Assembly: GCF_000513895.2 (NCBI RefSeq)
Contig: NZ_CP165782.1
Location: 2,962,501 to 3,026,500, forward strand
DNA length: 64,000 bases
Source of the DNA: Ensifer sp. WSM1721
GTDB lineage: Bacteria > Pseudomonadota > Alphaproteobacteria > Rhizobiales > Rhizobiaceae
Direction of reading: 5' to 3'
Part shown: one piece after another, positions 47,269 through 59,970 of the stretch
Position numbering within the stretch: position 1 is the first letter of the stretch
Layout of the letters: every line of letters starts with the position of its first letter
Notes under the pieces: model-generated
Seen by the model: only the letters and a program-made list of their open reading frames with translations
Databases searched by the model: none
What the model was told of the DNA's origin: nothing
Program-made: the position numbers and the translations under genes

Positions 47269-48780
47269 GTGTCAGAGCAGGCAATCTTCGACGTCTTCGT
47301 CATAGGCGGCGGCATCAACGGATGCGGCATTGCGCGTGATGCGGTCGGTCGGGGATATTCCGTCGCGCTTGCCGAGATGAATGATTTCGCCTCCGGAACC
47401 TCCTCCGGCTCCACCAAGCTCATCCATGGCGGCCTGCGCTACCTCGAACATTATGAATTCCGCCTCGTGCGGGAGGCCCTGATGGAGCGCGAGGTGCTCT
47501 GGGCCATGGCGCCGCACGTGATCTGGCCGATGCGCTTTGTGCTGCCTTACCACAAGGGCGGCCCGCGCCCGGCCTGGCTGATCCGCCTCGGCCTCTTTCT
47601 TTATGATCATATTGGCGGCCGCAAGCTGCTCCCACCGACGAGCACGCTCGACATGACCCGCGATCCGGCGGGTGCGCCTTTGAAGCGCCTCTTCACCAAA
47701 GCCTTCGAATATTCCGACGGCTGGGTCGACGATGCGCGTCTCGTGGTCTTGAACGCCCGCGACGCCGCCGATCGCGGCGCGCGGATCATGACCCGCACCC
47801 GCGTCGTTGCGGCGCGTCGCGAGGGCGGTCGCTGGGCGATCGAGGTCGAAAACCTGACGACCGGCGCACGCGAGACGATGCGCGCCCGCATGCTTGTCAA
47901 CGCCGCCGGCCCCTGGGTCGACCGGGTGCTCTCGGAAACGCTCGGCAAGATCGGCGTCCGCAATGTCCGCCTCGTCCAGGGCAGCCATATCGTCGTGCAG
48001 AAGAAGTTCGACGATCCGCGCGCCTATTTCTTCCAGAATCCCGACGGGCGGATCATGTTCGCCATTCCTTACCAGGACGATTTCACGCTGATCGGGACCA
48101 CCGACCGCGACTTCACCGGCAACCCGGCGAATGTCTGCATCAGCGATGCCGAGATCGACTATCTCTGCCGGTCGGCGAGCGAATATTTCAGCGATCCGGT
48201 GACGAAAGAGGATATCGTCTGGACCTATTCGGCGGTGCGTCCCCTTTTCGACGACGGCGCTAGCAAGGCGCAGGAGGCGACCCGCGACTATGTGCTGCGC
48301 GTCGAAAACGGCGAGGCACCGCTGCTCAATGTCTTTGGCGGCAAGCTCACGACCTATCGGCGGCTTGCGGAATCCGCTCTCGACAAGATCGGCGAGGCGA
48401 TCGGCGCAAGGGGGAAAAAATGGACGGCCGGATCGCATCTGCCGGGCGGCGATTTCCCCGCCACCGGCTACGACGACGAGGTCGCGAGGCTGAAATCGCG
48501 CTATCCCTTTCTGGCCGCTTCCCACGCGCGCCGGCTGGTGCGGCTCTATGGCACGCAGGCGGCGCGGCTTCTCGGCAAGGCCGCAAGCGAGGCGGATCTT
48601 GGAAGGCACTTCGGGGCGGATCTCTATGCTGCCGAGGTGGACTGGCTCATCGGGAACGAGTGGGCGTTGCGCGCGGAGGACGTGCTTTGGCGCCGGACGA
48701 AGCTGGGACTGAAGGTTTCGCGGGCGCAAGCCGCGGAACTGGAGGAATATATGCGGGAGGCGGCCAGCGCAGCCGCTTGA
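47269..48780 (+). CDS. glpD: Glycerol-3-phosphate dehydrogenase (FAD, quinone-linked)
   Basis: A 503-residue inner-membrane-associated flavoenzyme that oxidises sn-glycerol-3-phosphate to dihydroxyacetone phosphate. The FAD motif VIGGGINGCGIARDA is near the N-terminus, followed by DFASGTSSGSTKLIHGGLRYLE, the GlpD signature. The VNAAGPWVD and LNVFGGKLTTYR blocks and the C-terminal DUF-type helical domain complete it. The start is GTG 47269, with GGAGGGGAG 6 bp upstream; the longer frame from TTG 47236 is rejected. It is the first gene of glpDSTPQUV. Confidence 0.96.
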   Translation: MSEQAIFDVFVIGGGINGCGIARDAVGRGYSVALAEMNDFASGTSSGSTKLIHGGLRYLEHYEFRLVREALMEREVLWAMAPHVIWPMRFVLPYHKGGPRPAWLIRLGLFLYDHIGGRKLLPPTSTLDMTRDPAGAPLKRLFTKAFEYSDGWVDDARLVVLNARDAADRGARIMTRTRVVAARREGGRWAIEVENLTTGARETMRARMLVNAAGPWVDRVLSETLGKIGVRNVRLVQGSHIVVQKKFDDPRAYFFQNPDGRIMFAIPYQDDFTLIGTTDRDFTGNPANVCISDAEIDYLCRSASEYFSDPVTKEDIVWTYSAVRPLFDDGASKAQEATRDYVLRVENGEAPLLNVFGGKLTTYRRLAESALDKIGEAIGARGKKWTAGSHLPGGDFPATGYDDEVARLKSRYPFLAASHARRLVRLYGTQAARLLGKAASEADLGRHFGADLYAAEVDWLIGNEWALRAEDVLWRRTKLGLKVSRAQAAELEEYMREAASAAA

Positions 48781-48822
48781 TATCCTGCAATCAAGACTGC
48801 CGGTGGCTGGGTGGAGAATTCA

Positions 48823-49893
48823 ATGCTTGAAATGAAGAACATATCCAAGGTCGTCGGAGGCGAGACGCACATCCACCCGACCGACCTTGCGCTGGAAAGG
48901 GGGTCGCTCAACGTGCTGCTCGGCCCGACGCTCTCCGGCAAGACGTCGCTGATGCAGCTTATGGCCGGTCTCGACAAACCGGCCATCGGTTCGATCCATT
49001 TCGACGGTATCGACGTTACCGGCGTGCCGGTGCAAAAGCGCTCGGTCGCCATGGTCTATCAGCAATTCATCAACTATCCGGCGATGACGGTCTACGAAAA
49101 CATCGCCTCGCCCATGCGCATCAAGGGCGTCGATGGAACCACGATCGACCGGGAAGTGCGCAAGGCGGCCGAGCTCCTGAAACTCACCCCCTATCTTGAC
49201 CGGACGCCGCTCAATCTTTCCGGCGGCCAGCAGCAGCGCACGGCGCTGGCGCGCGCCATCGTCAAGAATGCCGACCTGGTGCTGCTCGATGAGCCGCTCG
49301 CCAATCTCGACTACAAGCTGCGCGAGGAACTGCGCGAGGAGCTGCCGAAGATCTTTGCGGCTTCCGGCGCGATCTTCGTCTATGCGACGACAGAGCCCTC
49401 CGAAGCGCTCCTGCTCGGCGGCAACACCGCCACCTTGAGCGAGGGGCGGATCACGCAGTTCGGCCGCACCATCGACGTCTACCGCCGTCCGGTCGACATC
49501 GTCACCGCCCGCACCTTTGCCGATCCGCCGCTCAACACGATCGGCCTCGTGAAAGCGGCGTCGCATTTCACGCTCGAAGGTAAGCCGGTGCTTCCCGTTC
49601 CGGCGCATCTGGCGGCGGTGGCGGACGGCCCCTGCACGGTCGCCTTCCAGCCACACCACATTTCCTTCGACCGCCCCAACGGAAGCGGCGATCCGCTCAC
49701 CGTCAAGACGGCGATTTCCGAGATCACCGGATCGGAAAGCTTCATCCACGTCGGCTTCGCCGATGCGCGCTGGGTGATGCTGGCGCCAGGCATTCACGAC
49801 ATCGAACCGGACGCGACCCTCGAGGTCTTTGTCGACACCCGTCATCTGATGGCCTTCGGGCCGGACGGCCGGGCAGTCGGCGGGACGGCCTGA
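48823..49893 (+). CDS. glpS: Glycerol ABC transporter ATP-binding protein GlpS (H-loop His missing)
   Basis: A 356-residue CUT1-type ATPase with a C-terminal TOBE-like regulatory part. Walker A is GPTLSGKTS, the Q-loop is in VYQQFINYP, the signature LSGGQ is at residues 132-136, and Walker B is LVLLDEPLANLD. The H-loop reads YATTEPSEA: residue 190 is Thr where CUT1 ATPases have the catalytic-site His (YVTHDQ). The partner GlpT has the His but a degenerate signature. The ATG at 48823 has GGAG 6 bp upstream. In Rhizobium leguminosarum the glpDSTPQUV operon encodes a glycerol importer, and this gene order matches. Confidence 0.9.
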   Translation: MLEMKNISKVVGGETHIHPTDLALERGSLNVLLGPTLSGKTSLMQLMAGLDKPAIGSIHFDGIDVTGVPVQKRSVAMVYQQFINYPAMTVYENIASPMRIKGVDGTTIDREVRKAAELLKLTPYLDRTPLNLSGGQQQRTALARAIVKNADLVLLDEPLANLDYKLREELREELPKIFAASGAIFVYATTEPSEALLLGGNTATLSEGRITQFGRTIDVYRRPVDIVTARTFADPPLNTIGLVKAASHFTLEGKPVLPVPAHLAAVADGPCTVAFQPHHISFDRPNGSGDPLTVKTAISEITGSESFIHVGFADARWVMLAPGIHDIEPDATLEVFVDTRHLMAFGPDGRAVGGTA

Positions 49894-49913
49894 AGAGCGT
49901 CGGGGAGGAGACC

Positions 49914-50984
<1,071 letters not shown>

Positions 50985-50985
50985 C

Positions 50986-51852
50986 ATGGAAAAGACCTGG
51001 AACAACAAGGCCTGGTTCATGGTCCTGCCGGTGCTGGTGCTCGTCGCCTTTTCGGCGGTGATCCCGCTGATGACCGTCGTCAACTATTCGGTGCAGGATA
51101 CCTTCGGCAACAACGAGTTCTTCTGGGCCGGCACCGACTGGTTCCTGGACGTGCTCGAATCCGACCGCTTCTGGGACGCGCTCACCCGCAACCTGATCTT
51201 CTCGGCGATCATCCTGGCGATCGAGATACCGCTCGGCATCGTGATCGCCCTCAACATGCCGAAGAAGGGCATCGGCGTGCCGATCTGCCTCGTGTTGATG
51301 GCGCTGCCGCTGCTGATCCCGTGGAACGTCGTCGGCACCATCTGGCAGGTCTTCGGCCGCGTCGACATCGGCCTGCTCGGACGAGCGGTCGCCTCGCTCG
51401 GCATCAACTACAATTACGTGCAGAACCCGCTCGACGCCTGGGTGACGCTGATCATCATGGATGTCTGGCACTGGACCAGCCTCGTCGTGCTGCTCTGCTA
51501 TGCCGGCCTCGTCTCGATTCCGGACGCCTACTACCAGGCGGCCAAGATCGACGGCGCCTCGCGCTGGTCGGTTTTTCGCTACATCCAGCTTCCGAAGATG
51601 AAGCGCGTGCTGCTGATCGCCTTCCTGCTACGCTTCATGGACAGTTTCATGATCTATACGGAGCCCTTCGTCGTCACCGGCGGCGGCCCGGGCAACTCGA
51701 CGACCTTCCTGTCGGTCGACCTCGTCAAGATGGCGATCGGCGAGTTCAACCTCGGCCCCGCCGCAGCCCTCTCGATCATCTACTTCCTCATCATCCTGCT
51801 CTTGTCGTGGATCTTCTACACGGTGATGACCACGAGCGACGCGCAGGGTTGA
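50986..51852 (+). CDS. glpP: Glycerol ABC transporter permease GlpP
   Basis: A 288-residue inner-membrane permease of the MalF/UgpA type with six predicted membrane segments. The cytoplasmic coupling loop DAYYQAAKIDGASRWSVFRYIQLPKMK carries the EAA-like motif (here QAAKIDGA) that docks onto the ATPases. The start ATG 50986 lies one base after the glpT stop, with GGGGAGG upstream; a longer frame from 50950 is rejected. Confidence 0.92.
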   Translation: MEKTWNNKAWFMVLPVLVLVAFSAVIPLMTVVNYSVQDTFGNNEFFWAGTDWFLDVLESDRFWDALTRNLIFSAIILAIEIPLGIVIALNMPKKGIGVPICLVLMALPLLIPWNVVGTIWQVFGRVDIGLLGRAVASLGINYNYVQNPLDAWVTLIIMDVWHWTSLVVLLCYAGLVSIPDAYYQAAKIDGASRWSVFRYIQLPKMKRVLLIAFLLRFMDSFMIYTEPFVVTGGGPGNSTTFLSVDLVKMAIGEFNLGPAAALSIIYFLIILLLSWIFYTVMTTSDAQG

Positions 51853-51869
51853 GAAGAAGGGAGGACACC

Positions 51870-52693
<824 letters not shown>

Positions 52694-52694
<1 letters not shown>

Positions 52695-53113
52695 TGGCAA
52701 CCATCGCCGCTCACAAGAACCGCTGGCCCGTCGCACTTGCCGCCGTGCTCGTCGTCTATGCCGTGGCCGCGGGCCTGCTCATTTCTGCTCTGCCGGTCAA
52801 GGACGGCGAACGCGACTGGTTCGCCCCGCTGATCCCCGGCGGCTGGATGGCCTGGTCCTTCCCGACCGCCATGTTCTTTCTGACGATCTTCGCGCTGCTG
52901 TCGCTGATGGCTGTCTGGGAATATGCCCGGCCCGGCGGCAACCCGCGCGTCGGCATCCTGCGCTTCGAAACGACCCGCGGCGACCGGCTGTTCGTCTCGC
53001 TGCTCGGAAGCGCATTCATTCACCTCGCTTGGCTGGGGCTGGTCGGCGCAAATCTCTGGTGGGCGCTCGCCCTCTCGGTGATCTACGCCGTCGCCGTCTT
53101 CCGCTACGTCTGA
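52694..53113 (+). CDS. glpU: Small membrane protein of the glycerol transporter operon (DUF2160), GlpU
   Basis: A 139-residue protein with about four hydrophobic segments (PVALAAVLVVYAVAAGLLISAL, AMFFLTIFALLSLMAVW and two near the C-terminus) and the internal GILRFETTRGDRLFVSLLGSAF region typical of DUF2160. It occupies the glpU position of rhizobial glpDSTPQUV operons. The function is unknown; being between permease and binding protein genes suggests a transporter accessory role. The start overlaps the glpQ stop by one base. Confidence 0.88.
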
Positions 53114-53196
53114 GGCGCGAAATGAAGGGTGCGCCGTAGGCGCGTGCCCTTTTAGACTGCAAGGAAACGCAATCGCAAAACCCAAGGGAGGAATTG

Positions 53197-54921
<1,725 letters not shown>

Positions 54922-55292
54922 TCGATAAAGGCCGCCCGATCCGCCGGGCGGCCTCCCTTCCGAGGAGATGCGGCACCGGGGCTGGAAACGGCCCCGGTTT
55001 ATTTGTTTGGAGCACATCCAGGAAAAGTATATCAGCTTGGCCCCTTTCGCCGTCATCCCTGCGACTTGTCACAGGGATCCAGCAGCGCCGCGTCTGCGGC
55101 GCACGAAAGAAAGGCTCTGTCACAAGCCGGCGAGGCGCAACGCCCATGTTCCGCGCCGCGCATTACCGACGGACAACCGAAAACTGTTTCCCGTTTTTCA
55201 ATAAAGCCATGCCGCCCGCTCGCTGCCATAGTTTGCCACCCCACGTCGCGGAGGAGGTGGGATTTCATGCAAAGGTATTGGAGGAGATTGCC
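54922..55292. repeat. Intergenic region with terminator and palindromic repeats
   Basis: This 371-bp gap contains the glpV terminator hairpin and two more palindromes. ATCCCTGCGAC (55055-55065) pairs with GTCACAGGGAT (55068-55078) with one mismatch, and GCGCCGC (55085-55091) pairs with GCGGCGC (55096-55102). The CAGGGATCCAGCAGCGCC-type sequence is reminiscent of repeats scattered in Rhizobiales intergenic DNA. No gene was seen. Confidence 0.55.
54930..54953 (+). terminator. Probable terminator of the glp operon
   Basis: GGCCGCCCG (54930-54938) pairs perfectly with CGGGCGGCC (54945-54953), followed by TCCCTTCC. The stem is strong but the T-run is poor. It lies 8 bp past the glpV stop. Confidence 0.7.
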
Positions 55293-56765
55293 TTGGCAAA
55301 CAGCGCAGACGAACTTCTATCGCAAAGGCGCCCGGAGGATGAGAAACTCGGTATCGGCGCCAATCTGGCCTATGGCCTGCAGCACGTGCTGACAATGTAT
55401 GGCGGCATCGTCGCGGTACCGCTGATTCTGGGCCAGGCGGCGGGCCTTAGCTCCAGCGACGTCGGATTGCTGATCACCGCATCGCTTTTCGCCGGAGGCC
55501 TCGCCACCATACTGCAGACCATCGGACTGCCATTTTTCGGAAGCCGCTTGCCGCTGGTCCAGGGCGTTTCCTTCTCGGGCGTCGCCACGATGATCGCCAT
55601 CTCCGGCAACGGCGGCCTGGAAGCCGTGCTCGGCGCTGTCATGGCCGCCTCGTTGATCGGGCTGCTGATCACGCCGGTTTTTTCGCGGATCACCCGCTTC
55701 TTCCCGCCGCTCGTCACGGGCATCGTGATCACCACCATCGGATTGACACTGATGCCCGTTGCGGCGCGATGGGCGATGGGAGGCGACGCCCAAGCGCCGG
55801 ACTTCGGCAGTCCGGCCAATATCCAGCTCGCCGCCGCGACGCTTGTCATCGTGCTGTTGCTGAGCAAACTCGGCAGCGCCGCAGTCTCGAGGCTCTCGAT
55901 CCTGCTCGCCCTCATCATCGGCACCGTCATCGCCTATTTCACCGGCATGGCCGATTTCTCGAAGGTGGCCGAAGGGCCGTTCTTCGCCCTTCCGACGATC
56001 TTCCATTTCGGCTATCCGACCTTCGAGATCGCTGCGATCGTCTCGATGTGCATCGTGATAATGGTGACGCTGGTCGAGACCTCCGCGGACATTCTTGCGG
56101 TCGGCGAAATCATCGAAACGAAGGTGGATTCGCGCCGCCTCGGCGACGGTCTGAGGGCCGACATGCTCTCGAGCCTCGTCGCGCCGATCTTCGGCTCCTT
56201 CACCCAGAGCGCCTTTGCGCAGAACGTCGGGCTCGTGGCGGTCACCGGGGTCAAGAGCCGTTACGTCGTTGCAACCGGCGGCCTTTTTCTCGTGATGCTC
56301 GGCTTGTTGCCGGTCATGGGCCGCATCGTCGCGGCGGTTCCAAGCGCGGTTCTCGGCGGCGCCGGCATCGTGCTCTTCGGCACGGTCGCCGCGAGCGGCA
56401 TCCGGACGCTCTCAAAGGTCGACTACACCAACAATATGAACCTGGTCATCGTCGCCACTTCGATCGGTTTCGGCATGATCCCGATCGCTTCGCCCTCTTT
56501 CTACGAGCATTTCCCCGCTTGGTTCGCGACGATCTTCCACTCCGGCATCAGTTCCGCCGCGCTGATGGCGATCAGCCTCAACCTGATCTTCAATCACCTG
56601 ACCGCCGGCAACTCCGACCAGCAATCCGTGTTCGTCGCTGGAACGGAGCGGACGCTCAGATATCAGGACATCGCGCGGCTGCACGATGGCGACTATTTCC
56701 TCAATGGCAAGCTTTATGACGCGAAAGGCATCGAGGTGCCTGTGATCCCCTCGGAAGTACACTAG
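55293..56765 (+). CDS. NCS2-family nucleobase:cation symporter (xanthine/uric acid permease-like)
   Basis: A 490-residue inner-membrane transporter with about 12-14 hydrophobic segments. The family signature is FAQNVGLVAVTGVKSRYV in the second half, and the LAYGLQHVLTMYGGIVAVPLILG block near the N-terminus is typical of xanthine/urate members. I chose TTG 55293 because GGAGGAG lies 6 bp upstream and the protein then starts MANSADELLSQRRPEDEKLG; an in-frame ATG at 55209 has no ribosome binding site and crosses repeat-rich DNA. The nucleobase deaminase downstream supports a purine substrate. The exact purine is unknown. Confidence 0.88.
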   Translation: MANSADELLSQRRPEDEKLGIGANLAYGLQHVLTMYGGIVAVPLILGQAAGLSSSDVGLLITASLFAGGLATILQTIGLPFFGSRLPLVQGVSFSGVATMIAISGNGGLEAVLGAVMAASLIGLLITPVFSRITRFFPPLVTGIVITTIGLTLMPVAARWAMGGDAQAPDFGSPANIQLAAATLVIVLLLSKLGSAAVSRLSILLALIIGTVIAYFTGMADFSKVAEGPFFALPTIFHFGYPTFEIAAIVSMCIVIMVTLVETSADILAVGEIIETKVDSRRLGDGLRADMLSSLVAPIFGSFTQSAFAQNVGLVAVTGVKSRYVVATGGLFLVMLGLLPVMGRIVAAVPSAVLGGAGIVLFGTVAASGIRTLSKVDYTNNMNLVIVATSIGFGMIPIASPSFYEHFPAWFATIFHSGISSAALMAISLNLIFNHLTAGNSDQQSVFVAGTERTLRYQDIARLHDGDYFLNGKLYDAKGIEVPVIPSEVH

Positions 56766-56813
56766 ACGCTCAACACGGTACGTCAGACGCGCCACCAACC
56801 AAAGGAAGACCAT

Positions 56814-57422
56814 ATGCTACAACAGAACGAAACGCTCGGCCTGCTCGACGCCCTGCTCACCACGATGGAGCGCAGAATCATTCCGAAGACGGAGGCCGGC
56901 GTGGCGGCGGGCAACAAGATCTTCGGCGCCGCCCTGCTCAAGAAATCGGACTTGTCGGTCGTCCTCGTCGAGACCAACAACGAAACCGAGAATCCGCTCT
57001 GGCACGGCGAAGTTCACACCTTGAAGCGGTTCTACGAGATGACGGGACCCGCCGCCCGCCCCTGCTCGCGCGACCTCATCTTCCTGTCGACCCACGAGCC
57101 CTGCTCCATGTGCCTTTCGGCGATCACCTGGGCGGGCTTCGACAATTTCTACTATTTCTTCAGCCACGAGGATTCGCGCGACGCCTTCGCCATCCCGCAC
57201 GATCTTAAAATCCTCAAGGAAGTCTTCACGCTGGAACCCGGCGGCTACAACAGGACCAACGCCTTCTGGAAAGGCCGGTCGATTCCCGATCTGATCACCG
57301 AGCTTCCCGAGGCCGACCGAGCGCAGCTTCAACAGCGCGCCGAGCTGATCAGCCGCAAATATGCCGACCTCTCCGCCGCCTACCAGGCTGGCAAGGAGAA
57401 CAACGCCATTCCGCTGAATTAG
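56814..57422 (+). CDS. CDA-fold nucleobase/nucleoside deaminase (guanine deaminase-like)
   Basis: A 202-residue zinc deaminase. The zinc and catalytic residues are HGEVHTL (His and Glu; note HGE instead of the usual HAE) and STHEPCSMCLSAI (the PCxxC pair). The C-terminal half is longer than in CodA/TadA-type enzymes. The family includes guanine and cytosine deaminases and tRNA adenosine deaminases. The purine permease 48 bp upstream favours a purine base such as guanine. AAAGGAAG precedes the ATG. The activity is inferred. Confidence 0.82.
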   Translation: MLQQNETLGLLDALLTTMERRIIPKTEAGVAAGNKIFGAALLKKSDLSVVLVETNNETENPLWHGEVHTLKRFYEMTGPAARPCSRDLIFLSTHEPCSMCLSAITWAGFDNFYYFFSHEDSRDAFAIPHDLKILKEVFTLEPGGYNRTNAFWKGRSIPDLITELPEADRAQLQQRAELISRKYADLSAAYQAGKENNAIPLN

Positions 57423-57471
57423 AGCGGCTTCCGCAATCACGCCACAGGGCGGGCGCGCCCGCTATTGAAAG

Positions 57472-57494
57472 GATCTCCCCCTCGCGGGGAGATC
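57472..57494. repeat. Short palindromic element after the deaminase gene
   Basis: GATCTCCCC (57472-57480), loop CTCGC, GGGGAGATC (57486-57494) is a perfect hairpin with no T-run. This GATCTCCCCCTCGCGGGGAG form is a common rhizobial intergenic palindrome as I recall it. Confidence 0.6.
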
Positions 57495-57588
57495 TCCCGT
57501 AGATGCATCACATTTCGATCGGGACCGAAGCATCCATCTCTCCGGCGAGGTTAGAAGAGCGGCATGGACTCGCTTCAAGGACTGATCG

Positions 57589-58509
57589 ATGATCGCTGCC
57601 GCCAAGACAAACATCGCTTTCGAACTATTGCTTCTTCTCGCGCTCGCGACGCTCTGGGGCGCCTCTTACACCTTCATCAAGCTCGGCGTCGAAACCATTC
57701 CGCCAGTGACGCTGATCGCCGCCCGCACCTTGATCGCCGGCGCGATCCTTCTCGCCGTCATCCGCTGGCGCGGCCTTTCGCTGCCGCGTGACGCGCCCAC
57801 CTGGCGGCGTTTTCTGTTCCAGGCCTGCCTCAACAGCGTCTTTCCGTTCACGCTGATCGCATGGGCCGAGCGCACGATCGATGCCGGCGTCGCAGCGATC
57901 CTCAATTCGACCACGCCCATATTCGCCTTCCTGCTGACGGCGCTGATCACCCGACACGAGCCGGTTACCACGCGCGAGTTCCTGGGTGTAGTCGCCGGGC
58001 TGACAGGCACGAGCTTGATCATCGGCTTGGAGGCCTTCCGCGGCATCGGCGATCAACTCGCGGCACAGATCGCGGTGGTGGTTGCGACCGTCTGCTATGC
58101 GGGCGCCGCGATCTTCGGCAAGGGCTTCAAGGGCCTCGACCCGATCATCCCCGCCGCCGGATCGCTGATCTCGGGCGCCGCTCTGCTCATCCCGGCGAGC
58201 CTGATCGTCGATCAGCCGTGGACCCTCACGCCTTCGACCCGATCACTGATGGCGCTCCTGTGCCTCTCGGTCTTCTCTACGGCCCTCGCCTTCGCCATCT
58301 ACTTCCGGCTGATCCACACGCTCGGCTCCGTCGGTGCGACGGCGCAGGCCTACGTTCGCGTTCCCATCGGCGTTGCGATCGGAGTGCTGTTTCTCGGCGA
58401 GACGCTGTCAGCGACCGCGTGGCTGGGGCTCGGCTGCGTCATCCTCGGGGTGGCCGCAATGACCATGCCCGCCGGACGCGCAGCCCCGGCGGTCGCCCCG
58501 AAAGGCTGA
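57589..58509 (+). CDS. EamA/DMT-family transporter
   Basis: A 306-residue inner-membrane protein with about ten hydrophobic segments in two EamA repeats: LLLALATLWGASYTFIKLGVETIPP at the N-terminus and a second half starting near residue 155 (VVVATVCYAGAAIFGKGF). The motif ILNSTTPIFAFLLTALI ends the first repeat. DMT proteins export amino acids, nucleosides or other metabolites; the substrate is not visible here. AAGGA lies upstream of the ATG. The stop is 4 bp from the convergent mur stop. Confidence 0.88.
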   Translation: MIAAAKTNIAFELLLLLALATLWGASYTFIKLGVETIPPVTLIAARTLIAGAILLAVIRWRGLSLPRDAPTWRRFLFQACLNSVFPFTLIAWAERTIDAGVAAILNSTTPIFAFLLTALITRHEPVTTREFLGVVAGLTGTSLIIGLEAFRGIGDQLAAQIAVVVATVCYAGAAIFGKGFKGLDPIIPAAGSLISGAALLIPASLIVDQPWTLTPSTRSLMALLCLSVFSTALAFAIYFRLIHTLGSVGATAQAYVRVPIGVAIGVLFLGETLSATAWLGLGCVILGVAAMTMPAGRAAPAVAPKG

Positions 58510-58513
58510 CCGC

Positions 58514-58942
58514 TCAATCCTTGCGCTTGCGGCAATAGAGCTCCAGCCGGTGGCGCACCAATTCATAGCCGAGTTCGGCGGCGATCTCCGCCTGGAGCTG
58601 CTCGATCTTGTCGGAGCGGAACTCGATCACGGCGCCCGTTTCGATGTCGATCAGATGGTCGTGGTGCGGCGCGTCCGCCGTCTCGAACCGGGCGGTCGCG
58701 TTCTCGAAGGCGTGCCGCTGCACGACACCCTGCTGCTCCAACGCGGAGAGCGTCCGATAGACGGTCGAAAGCGACACCGTCGCGTCGATTTCCTTTGCCC
58801 GCCGGTGCAGCTCGCTGGCGTCCGGATGGTCCTCGGCCTCGGCCAGAATCTTCAGGATCGCCGCCCGCTGACGCGTGACGCGCACGCCGCCTTCGCGCAG
58901 GATTCCTTCCAGTTCTTCGATCCGATTTTTCGTCTGTCTCAT
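58514..58942 (-). CDS. mur: Fur-family regulator, probably Mur (manganese uptake regulator)
   Basis: A 142-residue Fur-family repressor. The winged helix is in GVRVTRQRAAILKIL to STVYRTLSALEQQGVVQRH. The metal-binding motif HHDHLIDIETGAVIEF starts near residue 92, with further Glu/His ligands in the C-terminal dimer domain; there are no CxxC structural zinc motifs, and a Cys remains near the C-terminus. In rhizobia the Fur homologue next to sitABCD is Mur, which senses manganese and represses sit. The divergent sit operon and a palindrome between them support that identity. Confidence 0.9.
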   Translation of the reverse strand: MRQTKNRIEELEGILREGGVRVTRQRAAILKILAEAEDHPDASELHRRAKEIDATVSLSTVYRTLSALEQQGVVQRHAFENATARFETADAPHHDHLIDIETGAVIEFRSDKIEQLQAEIAAELGYELVRHRLELYCRKRKD

Positions 58943-58985
58943 CCGGCGACACTAGCCAAGGGCCATCTGTTTGAAAATAGCTAGT

Positions 58986-59006
58986 TGCAAATGGTTCTCA
59001 TGTGCA
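58986..59006. promoter_or_regulatory. Mur-responsive palindrome upstream of sitA
   Basis: TGCAAATG (58986-58993), GTTCT, CATGTGCA (58999-59006) is a dyad with one mismatch, in the 122-bp gap between mur and sitA. It resembles the manganese-responsive sequence with TGCAAAT-type arms reported for rhizobial Mur. It lies 59 bp upstream of the sitA ATG. Confidence 0.7.
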
Positions 59007-59064
59007 TTGACTTATGCAGGCCATTCGCCTACCCATAATATAGGTCTGCAAAGAGGAGAGCTGA

Positions 59065-59970
59065 ATGATCGATCCGACGAGGCGCATGATACTGGTGGCA
59101 GCAGCGGCAATGGCTGCCTTTTCCCTCCTGCCCGGCACGGCCGCCGCAGCGGAAAAGTTCAAGGCCGTCACCACCTTCACGGTCATTGCCGATATGGCAC
59201 GCAATGTCGCCGGCGACGCGGCAATCGTCGAATCGATCACCAAGCCGGGGGCGGAGATCCACAACTACCAGCCGACCCCGCGCGATATCCTGAAGGCGCA
59301 TGACGCCGATCTCATTTTATGGAACGGGCTCAATCTTGAGCTCTGGTTCGAGAAGTTCTTCCAGAATTTCGATGACATTCCGGGCGTCGTCGTCTCCGAA
59401 GGCGTCGAGCCGATGGGGATTGCCGAGGGCCCCTATACCGGCAAGCCGAACCCGCATGCCTGGATGTCGCCTTCCGCAGCTCTGATCTATGTCGACAACA
59501 TCCGCGATGCTTTCGTGAAGCACGATCCGGAAAACGCCGAGATCTACAAGGCGAATGCCGAGGCCTACAAGAAGAAGATCGAAGCGACGATCGCACCCAT
59601 TCGCGCCGAACTCGAAAAGATCCCGGCGGAGAAACGCTGGCTGGTTTCGAGCGAGGGCGCCTTCAGCTATCTCGCCCGCGACTTCGGCCTGAAGGAACTC
59701 TATCTCTGGCCGATCAATGCCGACCAGCAGGGCACGCCGCAGCAGGTACGCAAGGTGATCGACGCCGTCCGGGCAAATCATATTCCGGTAGTCTTTTCCG
59801 AAAGCACGATCTCGCCCGATCCCGCCCAGCAGGTCGCGCGCGAGACGGGTGCAAAATACGGCGGCGTGCTCTATGTCGATTCCTTGAGCGAGGCCGACGG
59901 CCCCGTTCCGACCTATCTCGATCTCCTGCGCGTTACATCGGAAACGATCGCGAAAGGCTTATCGCAATGA
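59065..59970 (+). CDS. sitA: Manganese ABC transporter binding protein SitA
   Basis: A 301-residue cluster A-I metal-binding protein. The signal peptide ends near AAAAEKF (about residue 30). The metal ligands visible are His66 in [10 protein letters not shown] and His131 in NPHAWMSP, with Glu in SSEGAFSYL and Asp in [10 protein letters not shown]. It delivers Mn2+ (and possibly Fe2+) to the SitCD permease. GAGGAGAGCTGA precedes the ATG. It is divergent from mur and overlaps sitB by 4 bp. Confidence 0.94.
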   Translation: MIDPTRRMILVAAAAMAAFSLLPGTAAAAEKFKAVTTFTVIADMARNVAGDAAIVESITKPGAEIHNYQPTPRDILKAHDADLILWNGLNLELWFEKFFQNFDDIPGVVVSEGVEPMGIAEGPYTGKPNPHAWMSPSAALIYVDNIRDAFVKHDPENAEIYKANAEAYKKKIEATIAPIRAELEKIPAEKRWLVSSEGAFSYLARDFGLKELYLWPINADQQGTPQQVRKVIDAVRANHIPVVFSESTISPDPAQQVARETGAKYGGVLYVDSLSEADGPVPTYLDLLRVTSETIAKGLSQ

